Source: Anisakis pegreffii (lineage: Eukaryota > Nematoda > Chromadorea > Rhabditida > Anisakidae). Taken from it: a DNA stretch of 64,000 nucleotides. Location of the stretch: assembly GCA_035041965.1 (NCBI GenBank), contig JAPYMA010003059.1:1-64000 (forward strand). Direction: 5' to 3'. Below are positions 49,971-63,237 of this stretch, in pieces (the first letter of the stretch is position 1; each line of letters begins with the position of its first letter). The position numbers and the translations under genes are program-made. The notes beneath the pieces were generated by a model that saw only the letters and a list, made by a program, of their open reading frames with translations, was not told the DNA's origin and ran no database searches.

Positions 49971-52900
49971 ATGAGTCGAAGCGAGTAAGTTGTTCGTTTG
50001 AAGATGACTATTTGCATATTTGTTGAGATTAACCATGAACAATTAAGAAAATTACTTGAGTGTTTGTTAATTGTACTTGTTATCTACCTGCTTTATTCGC
50101 CTTCACATGTCTACTCAAGTACAAATTGTTTTATTTTCTGAAATACTTGACAAAGTTACAATGCTATTTACTTTGTTACCACAATTTTCTTCAGTTAATA
50201 CTGGACTGCTCACTACCCACTCATCTCTTATTCTCATTTCCAGTACTCACATCACATCACAACGCTCGTTTCGTAATGATTCCAAATACTTACAGTTATT
50301 ATTCTGAAGAGAAAAGTCTCACAGCACCATCAACTCGTAGTACAGCTGGTATCAACAGTGGTGGTGGTGGTCTTAAACTGTATGGTAAGGATCTACGGGA
50401 CTTTGATGATGCCGATTTAGAAGGACTTCTATCAAAACTTTCGCCTGAAGAACTCGAGGATTTGAACAATGACTTCGATCCAGACGTTTGTTTTTATCAT
50501 CTCGTTTGTGAATCTTCTTTTTTTGTAATGAAATTATCAAATGTTTCGTTTTACCACCGCTTCGGCTTTGTCTGTATGCATTTTGTTCCGGTTGATTCAC
50601 TTCGATTTTTGTGTTTTATCAAGGCAATCAATGACTTTAGTGATATTATCCAAAAATTATTTCACTGGTGCATTAATTTTGGTTATCTTAACTAAAGCAC
50701 GCGGCGTTGAAAAAAATTTTGATGGCTAAATTCGTATTTTGATTATTCAAGCGTCATTTTTGATACCCAGTTCCAGCAAGCTGTCAATCCGAATGTTCTG
50801 TTGAGTTTATTTTAGGCACTGTGGTAATCTGTTGATCACGGATTATTGTTGGTTTAATAAGGTGTTCAGAGACTGGTCTCATGAAATGAAAGCATTGAAA
50901 AGTCAACGTTTTGAATATGTTTTCGAATTGCTGTTTAGTTGTAGCCCAAATTGCCAACGCCTTCGATTCAAGTACTGTTAAAAAGACGTTATTTGCGTGT
51001 TTGTTATTTCAGAATTCTATGCTGCCTCCATCGCAGCGATGCCGCAATCAAACAACCAAGCAGCCGACTGGACCTTTCCAACGTGAAAAGTTGTTGTTGT
51101 ATCTGGAGGAAACAGCCAAGAAAGAACAAGATTGGGAAGAACACGTGCCGTTCAGTCCAGGTGTCAAACGAGGTAGGTCCACCATGACTTCAATAATAGG
51201 AATGTTCTCGTAATGTTTGCAGCAGTTCACTTTTTCAGTTGCATTCGATATAGCATTTCGTAAACTTCACTCAGAGAAATTTTTTAAAACTTTCGACCAC
51301 GAAAATGTTAATAAAGTAGAAATTGTCTCTTAATAGTTGTAGTAAAATGTTGTTTATTACTTTCTTTAAATAATTCAGGCAAGGTTTTCGAGCCAAAAGA
51401 AGAAGAAGGCCCCAAAAAGCCGGATGGGGAAATGGAAATGCCCATCGAGCTGGATGTGGACGATGAGGATGATGAAATCGACGAGGCACTAAATGAGGCG
51501 CATGAAAAGGATTTAGTGGATTTGGCCGGTATACTCGGAATGCATAATCTACTTAACCAACCACAGTACTACAACGCTTTAAAAGTGCCGTTTTATTGCT
51601 TTATTTAGTTCAGTTTATTTCGTCGTTTTTTTTTTCATTAATTCGTTCTGTGCAGTGAGGTGATTTCAATTGAGAATTGAATCAATGAACATTGTTGTTG
51701 TTGCAGGGCAAAGCCCAGGACGAATCAACCGGTACAACGTTTCGAGGTGTCATAAAAGCGTTTGAACCGAAAGTCATTGCTGAAGAACCCGAAAACCAAA
51801 CTGATGTGGACGACTGCATTAAGTTGGTGCTTGTTTCATTTTTTGTTTTCCCGTATCACTCTTAACTTTTTGAAAAAAATCTCAACTCAATGGCTTATTT
51901 CATTTTTCAGAATGACAAATATGATCACTATATTTTTGATCACCACAGAAGTTCATATCGTGTGAAATTTGTTTGTAGTAACGCATTATTTCCGCCATTT
52001 ACATTTTTCATTTCATGCAGTTGACGTTTCATTGATTTTGGCTATCCTTTCTCACTTTTTACCGTGATGCATCATTTTCTTTGAATTACTCAGCCATCAG
52101 GTTATCGTACCAGTATTGACGCCTAGTAATAACTTAATGATGTTCTCGGTCAGTTGTTTTATCATTCTTCAATATTTAAATGTTTTATGTCCAAATCCTT
52201 TTCATTTCATATCCTCCTTTGTTTTCCCGAGATTCAGCGGAATATTTCATTACACTGAGACTCAATTCAGGCGATTGGAAGCTGATGACGAAGAATTGAC
52301 TGAAGTGAATATAAATAATCTCAAGAGGACGTCAAAAGAGCGCATTAAAAGTCTTATCAGAGCAGCTTGTGCTAGCAAACATATAAAAAAACTAACCATG
52401 GCTAATACTGGCATATCGGACCAAGAAGCAAGGGTTGGTGTTGCGCTTGTTCATTGACGTTTTGACTTGATTCGTTAATTAATATCGATATCTTATGTTG
52501 ATAAGGGAAATACATTCGTCAGACGATACCAACGTCATTCCATCGTTACACTCTCAGCATTTACATATTCGGTAATGAATCTAATTTTGGATTGACGGCT
52601 GCGCTTCCTTTCTTTTCTTATCTCATTGTGTGGTCAACCTCATCATGAGGATTCCTTCACCTATCTACCCTACCAATATTCTTTTAGAGCAAATGGTAAC
52701 TGATTGTTATTTATTCATGATAGATTATGTCCACGTAAATACCTAAAAAAGAAACAATCTTTTACTTGTTCTGAAATTAAACCTTCCTTTTCCTATCGAT
52801 TGGTCCCGAACTGTTGTGATTTTTTGTCTTAGCTGACAACCTCATAATCCATTTTTGATATCGCAATTACATACCATCGCCATTTTGTTAACTCAAAAGA

Positions 52901-54287
52901 ACTGACATAGAAATAAGATAAGTTTAATATATTTTGTCTTCATATGTTGAAAAATACTCACAATCAGATTGCTTCGTTACGTCATTAACAGAAGCTTATT
53001 GGATTATTTGCGATGTATTTTTCAATGTGTTCGTTTAGTTGTTTATCTGTCTTCATTTTTTTTCTCGTCCTTGAACATTTTTTTGAAATTGACATTCAAG
53101 GATCATTGTTTCCAGTAAGCACTTCTCATTTTATATAGTACCGAGCATATTTTTTGTGAAACACATATGCAGTTAATTAGCTTCTATGCTAGCATAAACT
53201 ATGTAAATGAATTTTATATGCTTTAAAAATTCGAGCTGGATGAGTGTGTTTAGTTAAAGTGCAAAATGCATCGTAATTTTTAAAGAATTAACTCAGCGAA
53301 AACCAAATAATAGCGGGATTGCAACTTAGATAGAATGCTCGGCATGAACAAAAACATTCGTTGGGTAATATTAGTGGAAAGGTTTATGTGTTAGAAGTTT
53401 CATGTTAATGTTAGTTTTTATGCTAGTCGAGCGATTTATGTGACGTGGCATTCATTAGTGAGAGTTCTGGTTAGATAAGTGGTCCAGTTTAAACTGCAAC
53501 TATAAACCAAATATTCGTTTCAAAGACTACTGATAATCATCGCTCAATTGCTGATCATATTGCAGGGCCTGGTAGAGCTGCTAGAGACGTCACCATCTTT
53601 GCGCGTTCTCAACATTGAATCAAACTTCATATCGCCTGAGCTGCTCGCTAAATTACTTCGCGCTACACTCACCACTCAAAATCTGGTTGAATTTCATGCC
53701 GAAAATCAGGTAGTTCATTCAGTGATTGTCATTTCAATGTGTATTCGCTTGATTTAAACACCATTTGTTGTGTGCTGAAAAGTAGCATGTTTATAATGCA
53801 ACTATAATAATTCATTTAACAGTGGCTTCATGCTCGATGGACTTTTGAAGTAAACGCCCAGCTATTACATTTTAATGAGGGCTTCAAAGTGAATGAACCA
53901 GAAATAGTTAAGGATGGATAATATTTCAGCGTGCAGCAGTGCTCGGTAATCAAATTGAAATGGATATGATGTTATCAGTGGAGGAGAACGAGACTTTACT
54001 GCGTGTAGGTGTCGCATTTCAATCGATGGAAGCCCGTCATCGAGTTTCAGAAGCTCTTGAGCGCAACTACGAACGTTGTATGTTTCTTCATATTCCATTT
54101 TCTTCTTATGATGTGATTCATTATCTCCCTTTTTTAATATCTCATTCAATAGTCTTTGCATTAAACGCTTCATCATTTTCGTATATATGAGTTTATATTG
54201 CGTTGATATTTTCAATTTGAAATATTTTAACGTGATTGTAAAGTTGAGTTTATAGTGCGGCTACGACGACTGGAAAAGGCTTCATGA
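49971..54287 (+). CDS. unc-94: Tropomodulin, pointed-end actin-capping protein
   Basis: Nine exons join in frame to 390 aa: 49971-49984, 50296-50485, 51013-51172, 51379-51584, 51707-51822, 52271-52433, 53566-53709, 53930-54077, 54256-54287. The N-terminal half has the tropomyosin/actin-binding region with LLSKLSPEELEDLNNDFDPD, then the TGPFQREKLLLYLEE block. The C-terminal half is the leucine-rich-repeat domain, including LRVLNIESNFISPELLAKLL, the GNQIEMDMM segment and MEARHRVSEALERNYE. Length and order match tropomodulins; C. elegans unc-94 (tmd-1) encodes the worm protein, which caps thin-filament pointed ends in muscle and at junctions. The first exon contributes only 14 coding bases. Vertebrate-type and worm-type proteins differ in the LRR wording, and this copy is worm-like. 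A polyadenylation signal, AATAAA, lies at 54771-54776. Confidence 0.95.
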
Positions 54288-56034
54288 TGCGGTTGAGTGG
54301 AAAGAATGATTGGTTGTTGATACTAAAAAGTGAACTGAGCAGTGCAGATTGAATGTACTTCTACTGTGGTCAAGAATTTTGCTTTTAAGGCTGTGTCATC
54401 ATTACTTAAGACTTATTATCACTTTGAATCATTCTGAAGCAGTTCAAGTGAGAAATCGTTTCCAATCATCTCGGCAAACTTAAATTTATTCCTTCCAAAA
54501 CCATTTACGATTGGGAGCACGTTGAACATCGGCGCCTTGTAATCACTTCTTAATGGCACTAGTGTTTATAAATCACTTAGAGGTGGTAAGAGTCACCCAG
54601 TCATTTGTTTAGTTCCATTCGGTAATCTTACTTGCCCAGTAGGCAACCGTTTTTCTTCAATCTCGCGCTACAAAGTATTAGAAAACGAAAGTTTTCATTA
54701 ACAATGCCGTCGTAAATATGAATTTGCATCAATCAGTATTATTTATTTTCCATTCTGTTTAACTTAATTGAATAAATGTTGACTCTAAGTAGCACTCATC
54801 TATCTACAATCTGTCCATACGAAATTATTCACCTATGTCTGTTTTCTGATAGCGTTTCATGCTTTATATTTTGTCAGAATAATATTGAACCCTTCCAATG
54901 ACGATATGTGAAAATCCGCTAATGGTCATTATTTGTATTGTCAGACGCCAGAAACTTTGTATATTTGTTAGTTCCGCTCATTTGCTTGTGACTTTACTGT
55001 AAAATAAATGCTTTAGTGTGATGTTTATAAACCAAGGTGGTTTTGTTGTAGCATTTGTAGCCACTTTATTTTCTGATGTTTGTAGAGCACATTTTATTTG
55101 TTTTTAATTTATGTCTACTTTTTATGTATGTCATTTTAGTTAAAAAGTTGTACGTTTATTTATAATTTTGATATTGTTCATCGTCTCTGTTGCTAAACCA
55201 TTATCGCTAGCATTAAGTGTGTGCCAATTGCTGGTCTTCGCAGTCTCGTCAGTTCTTCGTATGGATTGAATGATTCTTTCCACAAATCATTAATAATTGT
55301 AATTTGAAACTCGAATGTTAATGATTAAAAAGTTGCTTTTCGTTGTTTCACATTCGTGGATCATTCGACAGACTTTTGAAATTAATGTTTAAATGCTAAT
55401 AGCCTTTTTGTCTATGAACTCAGCAACGAATGAAACAAGCTAAGTTGGATGGGGCTAGTAACCGATTTGTTGCTAAGTTTTTTCCACCGCGACTGGCTGT
55501 TTTTGTTGGTTCTTTTGTAAGCAGTGCACATCAAGAATTTCATATAGGTGATTAATCAAGATGTCGATCGACCCGTCCAATCATAATATTGCGATCGCTC
55601 CCATGTAGTGCAAATCTAAGTGATTATAGTTTGGCACTTTTTGAATGCACGACATTTCCGCAAACAAACCTAGAGTTGAGCAGTACAAAAAGTTCAAATC
55701 ATCTAAAAGTATGACGAATGGGCAAAAATGATTTAAGAAAGTGAAGCGAAAAAAAGGATGTGAAGAAAGAAATTCATTTCGAAAAAAAAAACCGCGATGA
55801 TGAAGGTGAGATGTACTGGAGGATGCAATTGTAGAGATAATAGTGAATAAGGTTCATTTACAACACTGATACGAGGTACTCAATTTGGAAGTTCGTTCAC
55901 AGAATCACAAGAATTTGGTTCTTGATTTTGATGACATGCTTTTTGTTCAAGATCTTTCTGAAAGAGGTTCTTATCACGCTGGCTTTTTTGAATCTTTTAA
56001 AAAATGATATTCACATAAGATATGAATATACACA

Positions 56035-56350
56035 TGCGCATTTAGCTCTTGAACTTCGTGCTCTCCTATGTGGATGTGTGGCAAACTGTATCCCTTTCCC
56101 TCCCCTTACCCACCCCGAAATCCTACACGATCGCCGTTTCCCTCTCCCTTTGATAATGCAATAAGTTGATCCAGTGATCAAGAAGTCCTCTGCCAATGCT
56201 ACTCAATAACACTTCCTTGCCATCAAATAATCATCTTGAAAACTATTGCACAAACATGAAACCAATCAATGATAATCACTTAGTCAACACCTTCGAGCCT
56301 CCCCTACCACTCAAATTCCCCCAAGGACAATTTCCTTCTCTATAAGAACC
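56035..56350 (+). repeat. Dispersed C-rich repeat, copy A
   Basis: Shares an ordered set of short blocks with 62560-62940: CTTG-x-GCTC-x-GTGCTCTC, a CCCTCCCC-rich part, AAAAC-x-AT-x-GA/CACAAAC, and a closing TTCCCCCAAGGA...CTTCTCTATAAGA against TATCCAAAGGAAATTCCCC...CTTCTCTTATGGGAG. The copies are strongly diverged. Confidence 0.4.
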
Positions 56351-58383
56351 TCTGACATGAAATAAATACCGCCGTATGTATGTTTTAGAATGTTATTATA
56401 TACAAAGCTAGGTATAAGTTTATATTCTAGCTCAAATGAATGCGGCCACGTACCCAATAGTTGGTGAGATAGATATTCGTACGTGTTTATAACATTTATG
56501 ATCCGAAACAACAAGACAAGGTCAATTATACAACATTCATCATTTTACAATTTATTCTTTCATAAAAACTTACTGATTCAGAGCTTTATTATGTTCTATT
56601 ATAAGTGTCAAGACAATAGCGGTTCGTCAACGAAAACAATTACTTTCTCAGCATTTTGCTCTATCTAGATCTATTAATTGTTCGTGTCATAAAATTTATG
56701 GTGAACGTTGCTTGTTATCATTTGTGTTATTGTTATTATCACTCTTTTAGGTGTGTTGTTGTTAGTTTCTTTATTGTTATTACAATTAATAATCATTTTT
56801 AAACAACTGATTATACGCAATACGCACTTACAGTCGCGAAATTTGGTTTTTTTCTTTAATGCACGCCAACAGCATTTTGCTTCGCTTCGTTTATAGCTGT
56901 GCGATTTGTACATAAGTCCGAAATGTAGTTTTGATTTGAATGGTTGATTGGACTGTTGCAGAGGATAGAGTTGATCGAAGACTGCAAAATTTGTATGCAC
57001 TCAATAAGAAGGATCACCATTTGCTGATGACCTGTGTATTTCTATGCATAGTAAGGATGGTATGCATAGTAAATAGTAAGGAAAATCAATTCTTCATCAC
57101 ATAGCAATCACCACTAAATTGCTTCTTAGACACCGATATTAATAGTTCTTAAGTGACATATAATATCATTTGTGTTATCACTTCATCACACACTACAAAT
57201 GTGTTGTGCTCTTGTAACGCGTTTCATCTTCAGGACTTTTATAAATTGCTGTTTCAAGCAACATTTTCATGAATTTGGCTGAATAGTAGCGTTTGTTGAT
57301 TTATCTCTTTTACAGATTACATTCAGTGTTCAGACCTATTTAAAGCACAGTTGACTGGTTGGAACAGATACAATTTCTTTTTCAACTTGATTCTTCTTGC
57401 ATTTCGTTGGTCCACTGAGAAAATTCAACAATATTGTTTCATGCTTTAATTTCAACGGTGATAACAGAGAAGCATTAATGATGACAATACATATTTATGA
57501 AGATATTGTAAATGTTTGTATAGCACTAATCATAGAAATTAACACGAGAAGTAGTCTGCTTAGCACGAACACGTTTATGAAAGCTATCAGCGCAATTCTG
57601 AATGTGTATAAAAGTGCGTGTATAAATCACATGTCGTGTAAACGAACATACGAACATTTGATGTAATAATCGTGATGATGTCTTTAATGAATCGATTAAC
57701 AGATTGATGAGTGGAACAGTCAGTTTATGAATGCATCCGAAGTTTTTGTGACGTTAGAAGAAAACTTTGAAATGTGCAATTGAAAATTTGATGTTATTTC
57801 AATAGTAATCGATAATTTCAGTGAATTGAAGTATTTTAACATGTCAGTTGTGGCAAAATTCAGTTCGTTTTCAATTTAACCGTCGACTAACGTCACAGAA
57901 ACGAAATGCTCACGAATGATACGTTATTATTTGGCTGTGTTCATTTTTGTTTCATATAAGGTCGATGCTAATACAGTGCAAGTACCTCTATGCGATTCTA
58001 GTTGATTTGTTGATAATGACGTTGATAAGTGCATTACGTTCGTGAATATTGCGTTTGTGATGGCAGATGGATTCACGATTTAAACTGAAGATCATCGATC
58101 ATTTGCACACATTCGCACACAACTTTGTTTCGGGAGTGGGGAACTCCGGGACTTCAGTCAAATTCTGATGCAGAATCATCAGCAAAAAGATTCATCAATA
58201 AGACTGTTTATAATTTTCAGGATATCATTTATCCTTCTACCTTCCCCCAGCCTCTGAAGTAAACCGTTGAACAATCGACATATGAAGGTATAGGGGGCTG
58301 AATCCTCAAATTGTTGATGTGGTAGCTTTTAGCAGTCAGTTTCAGTTGTTATTTCATGTAGTCAGTAAAATCAAAAATAATAG

Positions 58384-58406
58384 CAGCAGCAATAATAATG
58401 ATGATG

Positions 58407-58463
<57 letters not shown>

Positions 58464-58484
58464 GCAATAATAATAATAATAATG
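58384..58484. repeat. (AAT)n triplet microsatellite
   Basis: About 100 bp of AAT/ATA triplets with a few GAT and GCA interruptions. The poly-leucine frame on the opposite strand is a product of the repeat. Confidence 0.95.
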
Positions 58485-61400
58485 AACAGAAATAGTTAAA
58501 GTGTATTTGTGTTATTCGCACGTGTATTATTCCATCAAAACCTATCGACGAAAAACTATTCAACTGCCTACTTTCATCACTTTTCATTTTTTACGAGACA
58601 GTCTGAAATGCGCCTGTTCATGGGTTTGTTGATTGGTTTATCCGAACAATATATTGTTTGCTCACCTCTTCAAGACTGAGTGCAAAACGTATAATTACCT
58701 CTTGAAAGTGTAGGAGCACACACTTCTTTAAAACAGTATTCACTACTTTGTTTTGCTCTTTTTGGGTCCTTTATGATGCGAACTGTTTTACATAAAATCA
58801 CTGTATCAGGAGAGTGCACATTGATCATTCGAATGTGTCATCGTGATAGTGTAAGATGAACTCGCGAATTAACTTTTTGAAAACATTCATTGCATAATAT
58901 TAATTTTTATTTCTCATTTGCACTGATATAATTTTGTTCATTTGATTTGAAACTTCTCAAATTGATATCTGTATTCCATGGAAAGTTAATGATCAGTCAA
59001 ATTAATCATCGACGTAAAAACGTTTGCTTGAAATGTGTTCATAAACTGAAGAATCCGTCAAGATAAACCTTTTAACGAGTTATTCTCTATCTATCATTCA
59101 ATGAAAATCAATCGAAAAAAACTAAACCATGTTTTGTATGTGCACCAGTTATCAGCAATTAAAGTAGTAACGTTATTTGTTTGTTCATTTACTCCTAGTA
59201 ATTTTTATTGTCTGCATTGTTTCACAGATAGTTTAGAAAGTTATCAATAGTAAAAGTGTAAGCCGTAAAGATTGCTAAGCATTTCTCAATCAATTTTATC
59301 GAACCACTTTAACAGGTTTATTGCTACTCACATATCCGTGTATTGATCGCGTCTCATAATTACATGTCATACAAACGCTTACCCTTCTTCATTAACTGCC
59401 TCTTCTCATTATTCCGAATTTGTGGTCTAAGTCGTTGATATTTTTTTCACATCTTCAACTGCCTAGGTGTTTTTGCAAATCTAACTTTCAAAATTATTCA
59501 GTGATGCTGGTCACGCATGTTTCACGTAACTTTTTCAATCTGATGCAACAAATTCCAGTACTCGTCTCTCATCGGTTCATATCACATGTGAATTTATGTA
59601 ACACTCTATTTGCTTACAACCTCTTTATAGTAGTAGTAATTGTACTGTACAGAATTTGTCACGAACATCAAATAAAATTTAATTGTTTATTCAAAAAGAA
59701 TTTGAAAACTCAATTGTTAGATTGCTACTGTTTTGAACGGCTCAATGCGCTTTCATAATGCAAAAACACATGTAATATAAGCCATAGATCAATCAGAAAC
59801 GCAATATCGTATGTTAATATATGCGTTTTGCATGTAGCATATTTATGCGTACTTTGGCAAGAGTTTGGGTTGCTGAGTAATGTAATGATAACAAGCTCGC
59901 ACTCAATGAGTTTTAACCTCATTCTGTTGCAGTGATTTAGCCTAAAACGTTATTGATCGTAGTAGTCACCTGTGCTGTGTGTGTTTAGCCGATCTATTGT
60001 TTATTATTAATTCAGTCAATTTTCTTGCACATACAACACTCTTATTCATTTATTGTTTAATTTGTTTTCTTCACTTGCTTTTGATCATTTCATTTTCTTT
60101 TATGGAGCCATAAAATTCAGCTATGAAATTCATCTCTTTAAAACATTTATTTATTTCATAGTTTCAAAAAAAAATGAAACGGACAGGAGTAGTAACAACA
60201 TACGTCTGTAAATAAGTTGGTTAAGAATGATTAAGAAATGCATTCATTTCAGTTCCTGATTGTGGATTCAATTCCTATTGCCTTGATTTTACGAATTAAA
60301 GAAGTAGTTGTCGTTCAGTGCTGTTTCGAACAATCATGCACTGAACGAATGAAAAAGATTCGTTCAGTTACATCTCTTTAGGCGTATTCTAGTGGTCCAT
60401 TTCATATTATAATTAGCAGAATCTTAGTGGGTGATCTGGCTGTTGAGTATTGTCTTGTTTTTTGTCGATGGAGGAAGGATAGAGGAGAGAAGAAGATGGC
60501 GATAATCATTCTTAGATGAGTGGTAAATTAGATTTGACAAATGCTGAATAATGCACTCACTCAAAAATTGAGTGTGAACTATTTTGAGACCGTATTCGGA
60601 ATGAAGTTGATCTGAATGAATATTCCACCATTCTATTGAACTGCAATCATGCAAGTAGTTTGTAAATTGAACAAACTAAATTGACATAATCACTGATGAT
60701 TGCATTGTGAGAATGTAATTAGTCGAGATGATGAAATGTGTTCTGAAGAGAAGATGAAAATGGAAATGACCGTAGCGAAAAAATATTCGCCATAATTAAA
60801 TGATTCAGCTACATCCCTCCAGATTTAATGTAGTGCTCTACATATGTCATGAAATGTGCGATTTATGTGCAAAAGAGTATACAACAAATTCAACTGATAA
60901 TTGAGTTTTACTCAAACAGTTGGCGCACGTTCTAACACTACAACTGGAGCACATTCAACGATTCGCTGAATTGATTACGTTTGTACGTAGCTTGAAACTC
61001 ATTTCTGTTAAATTGTTCGCAATTATTCGTCATTTTATGTGCAGATATCAAAGAATTTAACGGACACAGAGGATGTAATAAGATCTGAAAGTTTAAATTC
61101 TTTCACAGTGTCGTGTTGTTAATCAAGTTCATTCATTCCTGCTGATTTTCAATTATATGAATGTTTCTTTCTTATTCAAATTCCGTCGAGAAATGTCTCG
61201 TTGTTAGGCAGTTATTAACAGAGTGAAGTGAAGAAGGATGTTCAATTGACGACGAACGATAATGGGAAGAAAACATAAAATGAGACGAAACAATGAAAGA
61301 AACGTTTATCGATTAAAAATCAACAAAATTTCCGAGAACTGTAAACAATTTGTATAGCACTCGTCACCGATGTATTATCACGGCACGTGAGTCCTTCCAC

Positions 61401-62559
61401 TTTCAAAAGACATCTTTTATGTACAATAACATTGACAATGTTCATCCATCATCAGTTGATATCTATGCTGCTTTTTTCATCTGCTTATGAGATGGTGCTT
61501 TCATATATCACCCTCAATCGTTCCAGTCGATTATAAATTGACTCCACTCTTGTCATTAAATCTTAAAATTCAATTTTTGACTTCAGCAAAACTTGTTTTT
61601 CTAATTATTGGATCAAATATCGCATTTCACAATTAACTTAACTCTCGCAGAATGGTGATGTGAAATCAATAATCCAAAATGAACAACAGATTTTTGGGAA
61701 TATTACTGTCTTTTTGGTAAAATTTAGAGCATAATATCGCGTACAAAATTTTGCAGTATGAACACTCGTTTTATGCTGAAGGAAAAAAAGGACGAGATGT
61801 GCTTTCATGAAATTTCAATATGTTTTGAATTTGAATCATTCACAGGAATACTGAAGAAATGAAATTCAGCTTGGCAGCAACATTCTGAAAACATTCACTC
61901 GTATATTTTCCTCTTGAACTTTATATAGATTTGGGTCTTGATAAATTGATAATACGATTAAGTGATATATCTACCTTCGTTTCGGTGGATACTGAAATGT
62001 GAATTGACTGAAGACCAAATGAATATGACTTCAGCAAATCTAAAAATTGTTCTTCCAGCAGTTGGATCGTTAATAAAAATTTATTAGTTTCGTTACTATT
62101 GAGCAAAGTTCATCTGCACTTACAGCCTCGCTCATTTCAACTCTTTTATTTATGCAGTGATAATCTCATGACGACGTGACAACTGCAACGAAGTGATGGT
62201 TCAAAGATATTGCAGTGCAATATTTTGTTCGAATAACTGATTCGTGCGAAATATTTCACATACTGATTCTTTATCAGTCAATTTCTGATGTTTCATTCCA
62301 TTTTATAATTTAATGATGCAGTCAAATGAACAATCTTGAAAGCTTGATCATCAACTGTTGTTGTTGGTGTTACTGTCGTCGTAATCATAATTCCTATTAC
62401 TGATTATTCAGTTCCACAAATCAAACTCGTTATTCCAATGATAATTCAGCGAAATTTAAGGAATTCGAAAAATTTTTTTTAGCAAGAATAGCCATTACTT
62501 CGTTTCTTATCTCAGCATTTGAAATTTAGTTGAATAATGTTCGAACAGATCATGGTTCT

Positions 62560-62940
62560 CACGTTCTTGCGCTCCGTGCTCTCATATGGCAGTATAGCGA
62601 TCCGCTATTCTTCCCTCCAACAATTTAAATGACCCTCATTCAACCCTCCCCCGACAATTCATTACCTCTTAGCGACAGATCAGATGACAGTTGGGCAATT
62701 AATCAATTGATCAACAAATTTGCCGTAAATAATACATCAAACGAATCAATTCCTTGTTATCAAATGAGCATTTTGAAAACATCATTGAACAAACAGAATT
62801 ATGAAAAAGTCAACAATGATTGATCTTTGTTGAATCAATCAACAATTGGTAGCCCGCTAAATTCCCCCTAGCCCATTAAATTATCCAAAGGAAATTCCCC
62901 ACCCCCTTCTCTTATGGGAGCCAGTGGTGTAGATTTCGGA
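62560..62940 (+). repeat. Dispersed C-rich repeat, copy B
   Basis: Second, diverged copy of the repeat at 56035-56350, ending in TTATGGGAGCCAGTGGTGTAG. It lies about 300 bp upstream of the hexokinase start codon. Confidence 0.4.
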
Positions 62941-63237
62941 AGTTTCGTTCTCTTAAAAATTATAACTGAGGCTGATTTGTGTCATTAAGTTGGACAATTC
63001 TGAGAGAGTAATTGATAAAGAAGGAAGTTACGCTCCTCTGAAATGGAAAAACAATAGTATTGGTGAAAGGATCATTTCAATTTAGCATTTCACATTTATG
63101 TATTGTCATAAATTGAATGGCATCATTTGTGTAATGATGTGGTGTTATGGAGAAAGTAATCGATGCAGAAATGTCATACCGATCGAAAACAGAAATGAGT
63201 AGTAAACTGATGATGGAGTTCAATTGAAGCAGTGGTG

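Larger units (their letters stand above)
54288..63237. other. Gene-poor region between tropomodulin and hexokinase
   Basis: Nearly 9 kb without a gene that I can support. It contains the tropomodulin 3' end, a long AAT triplet repeat, and two diverged copies of a C-rich repeat (56035-56350 and 62560-62940). Remaining open frames are short and lack splice context. Hexokinase 5' exons or regulatory DNA may lie at the right end. Confidence 0.55.

Noticed and set aside
50060..50695. 211-codon plus-strand open frame as a separate gene
   Set aside because: It contains tropomodulin exon 2 with intron sequence on both sides.
58354..58587. Poly-leucine open frame on the minus strand
   Set aside because: Product of the AAT triplet repeat, with no splice or domain context.
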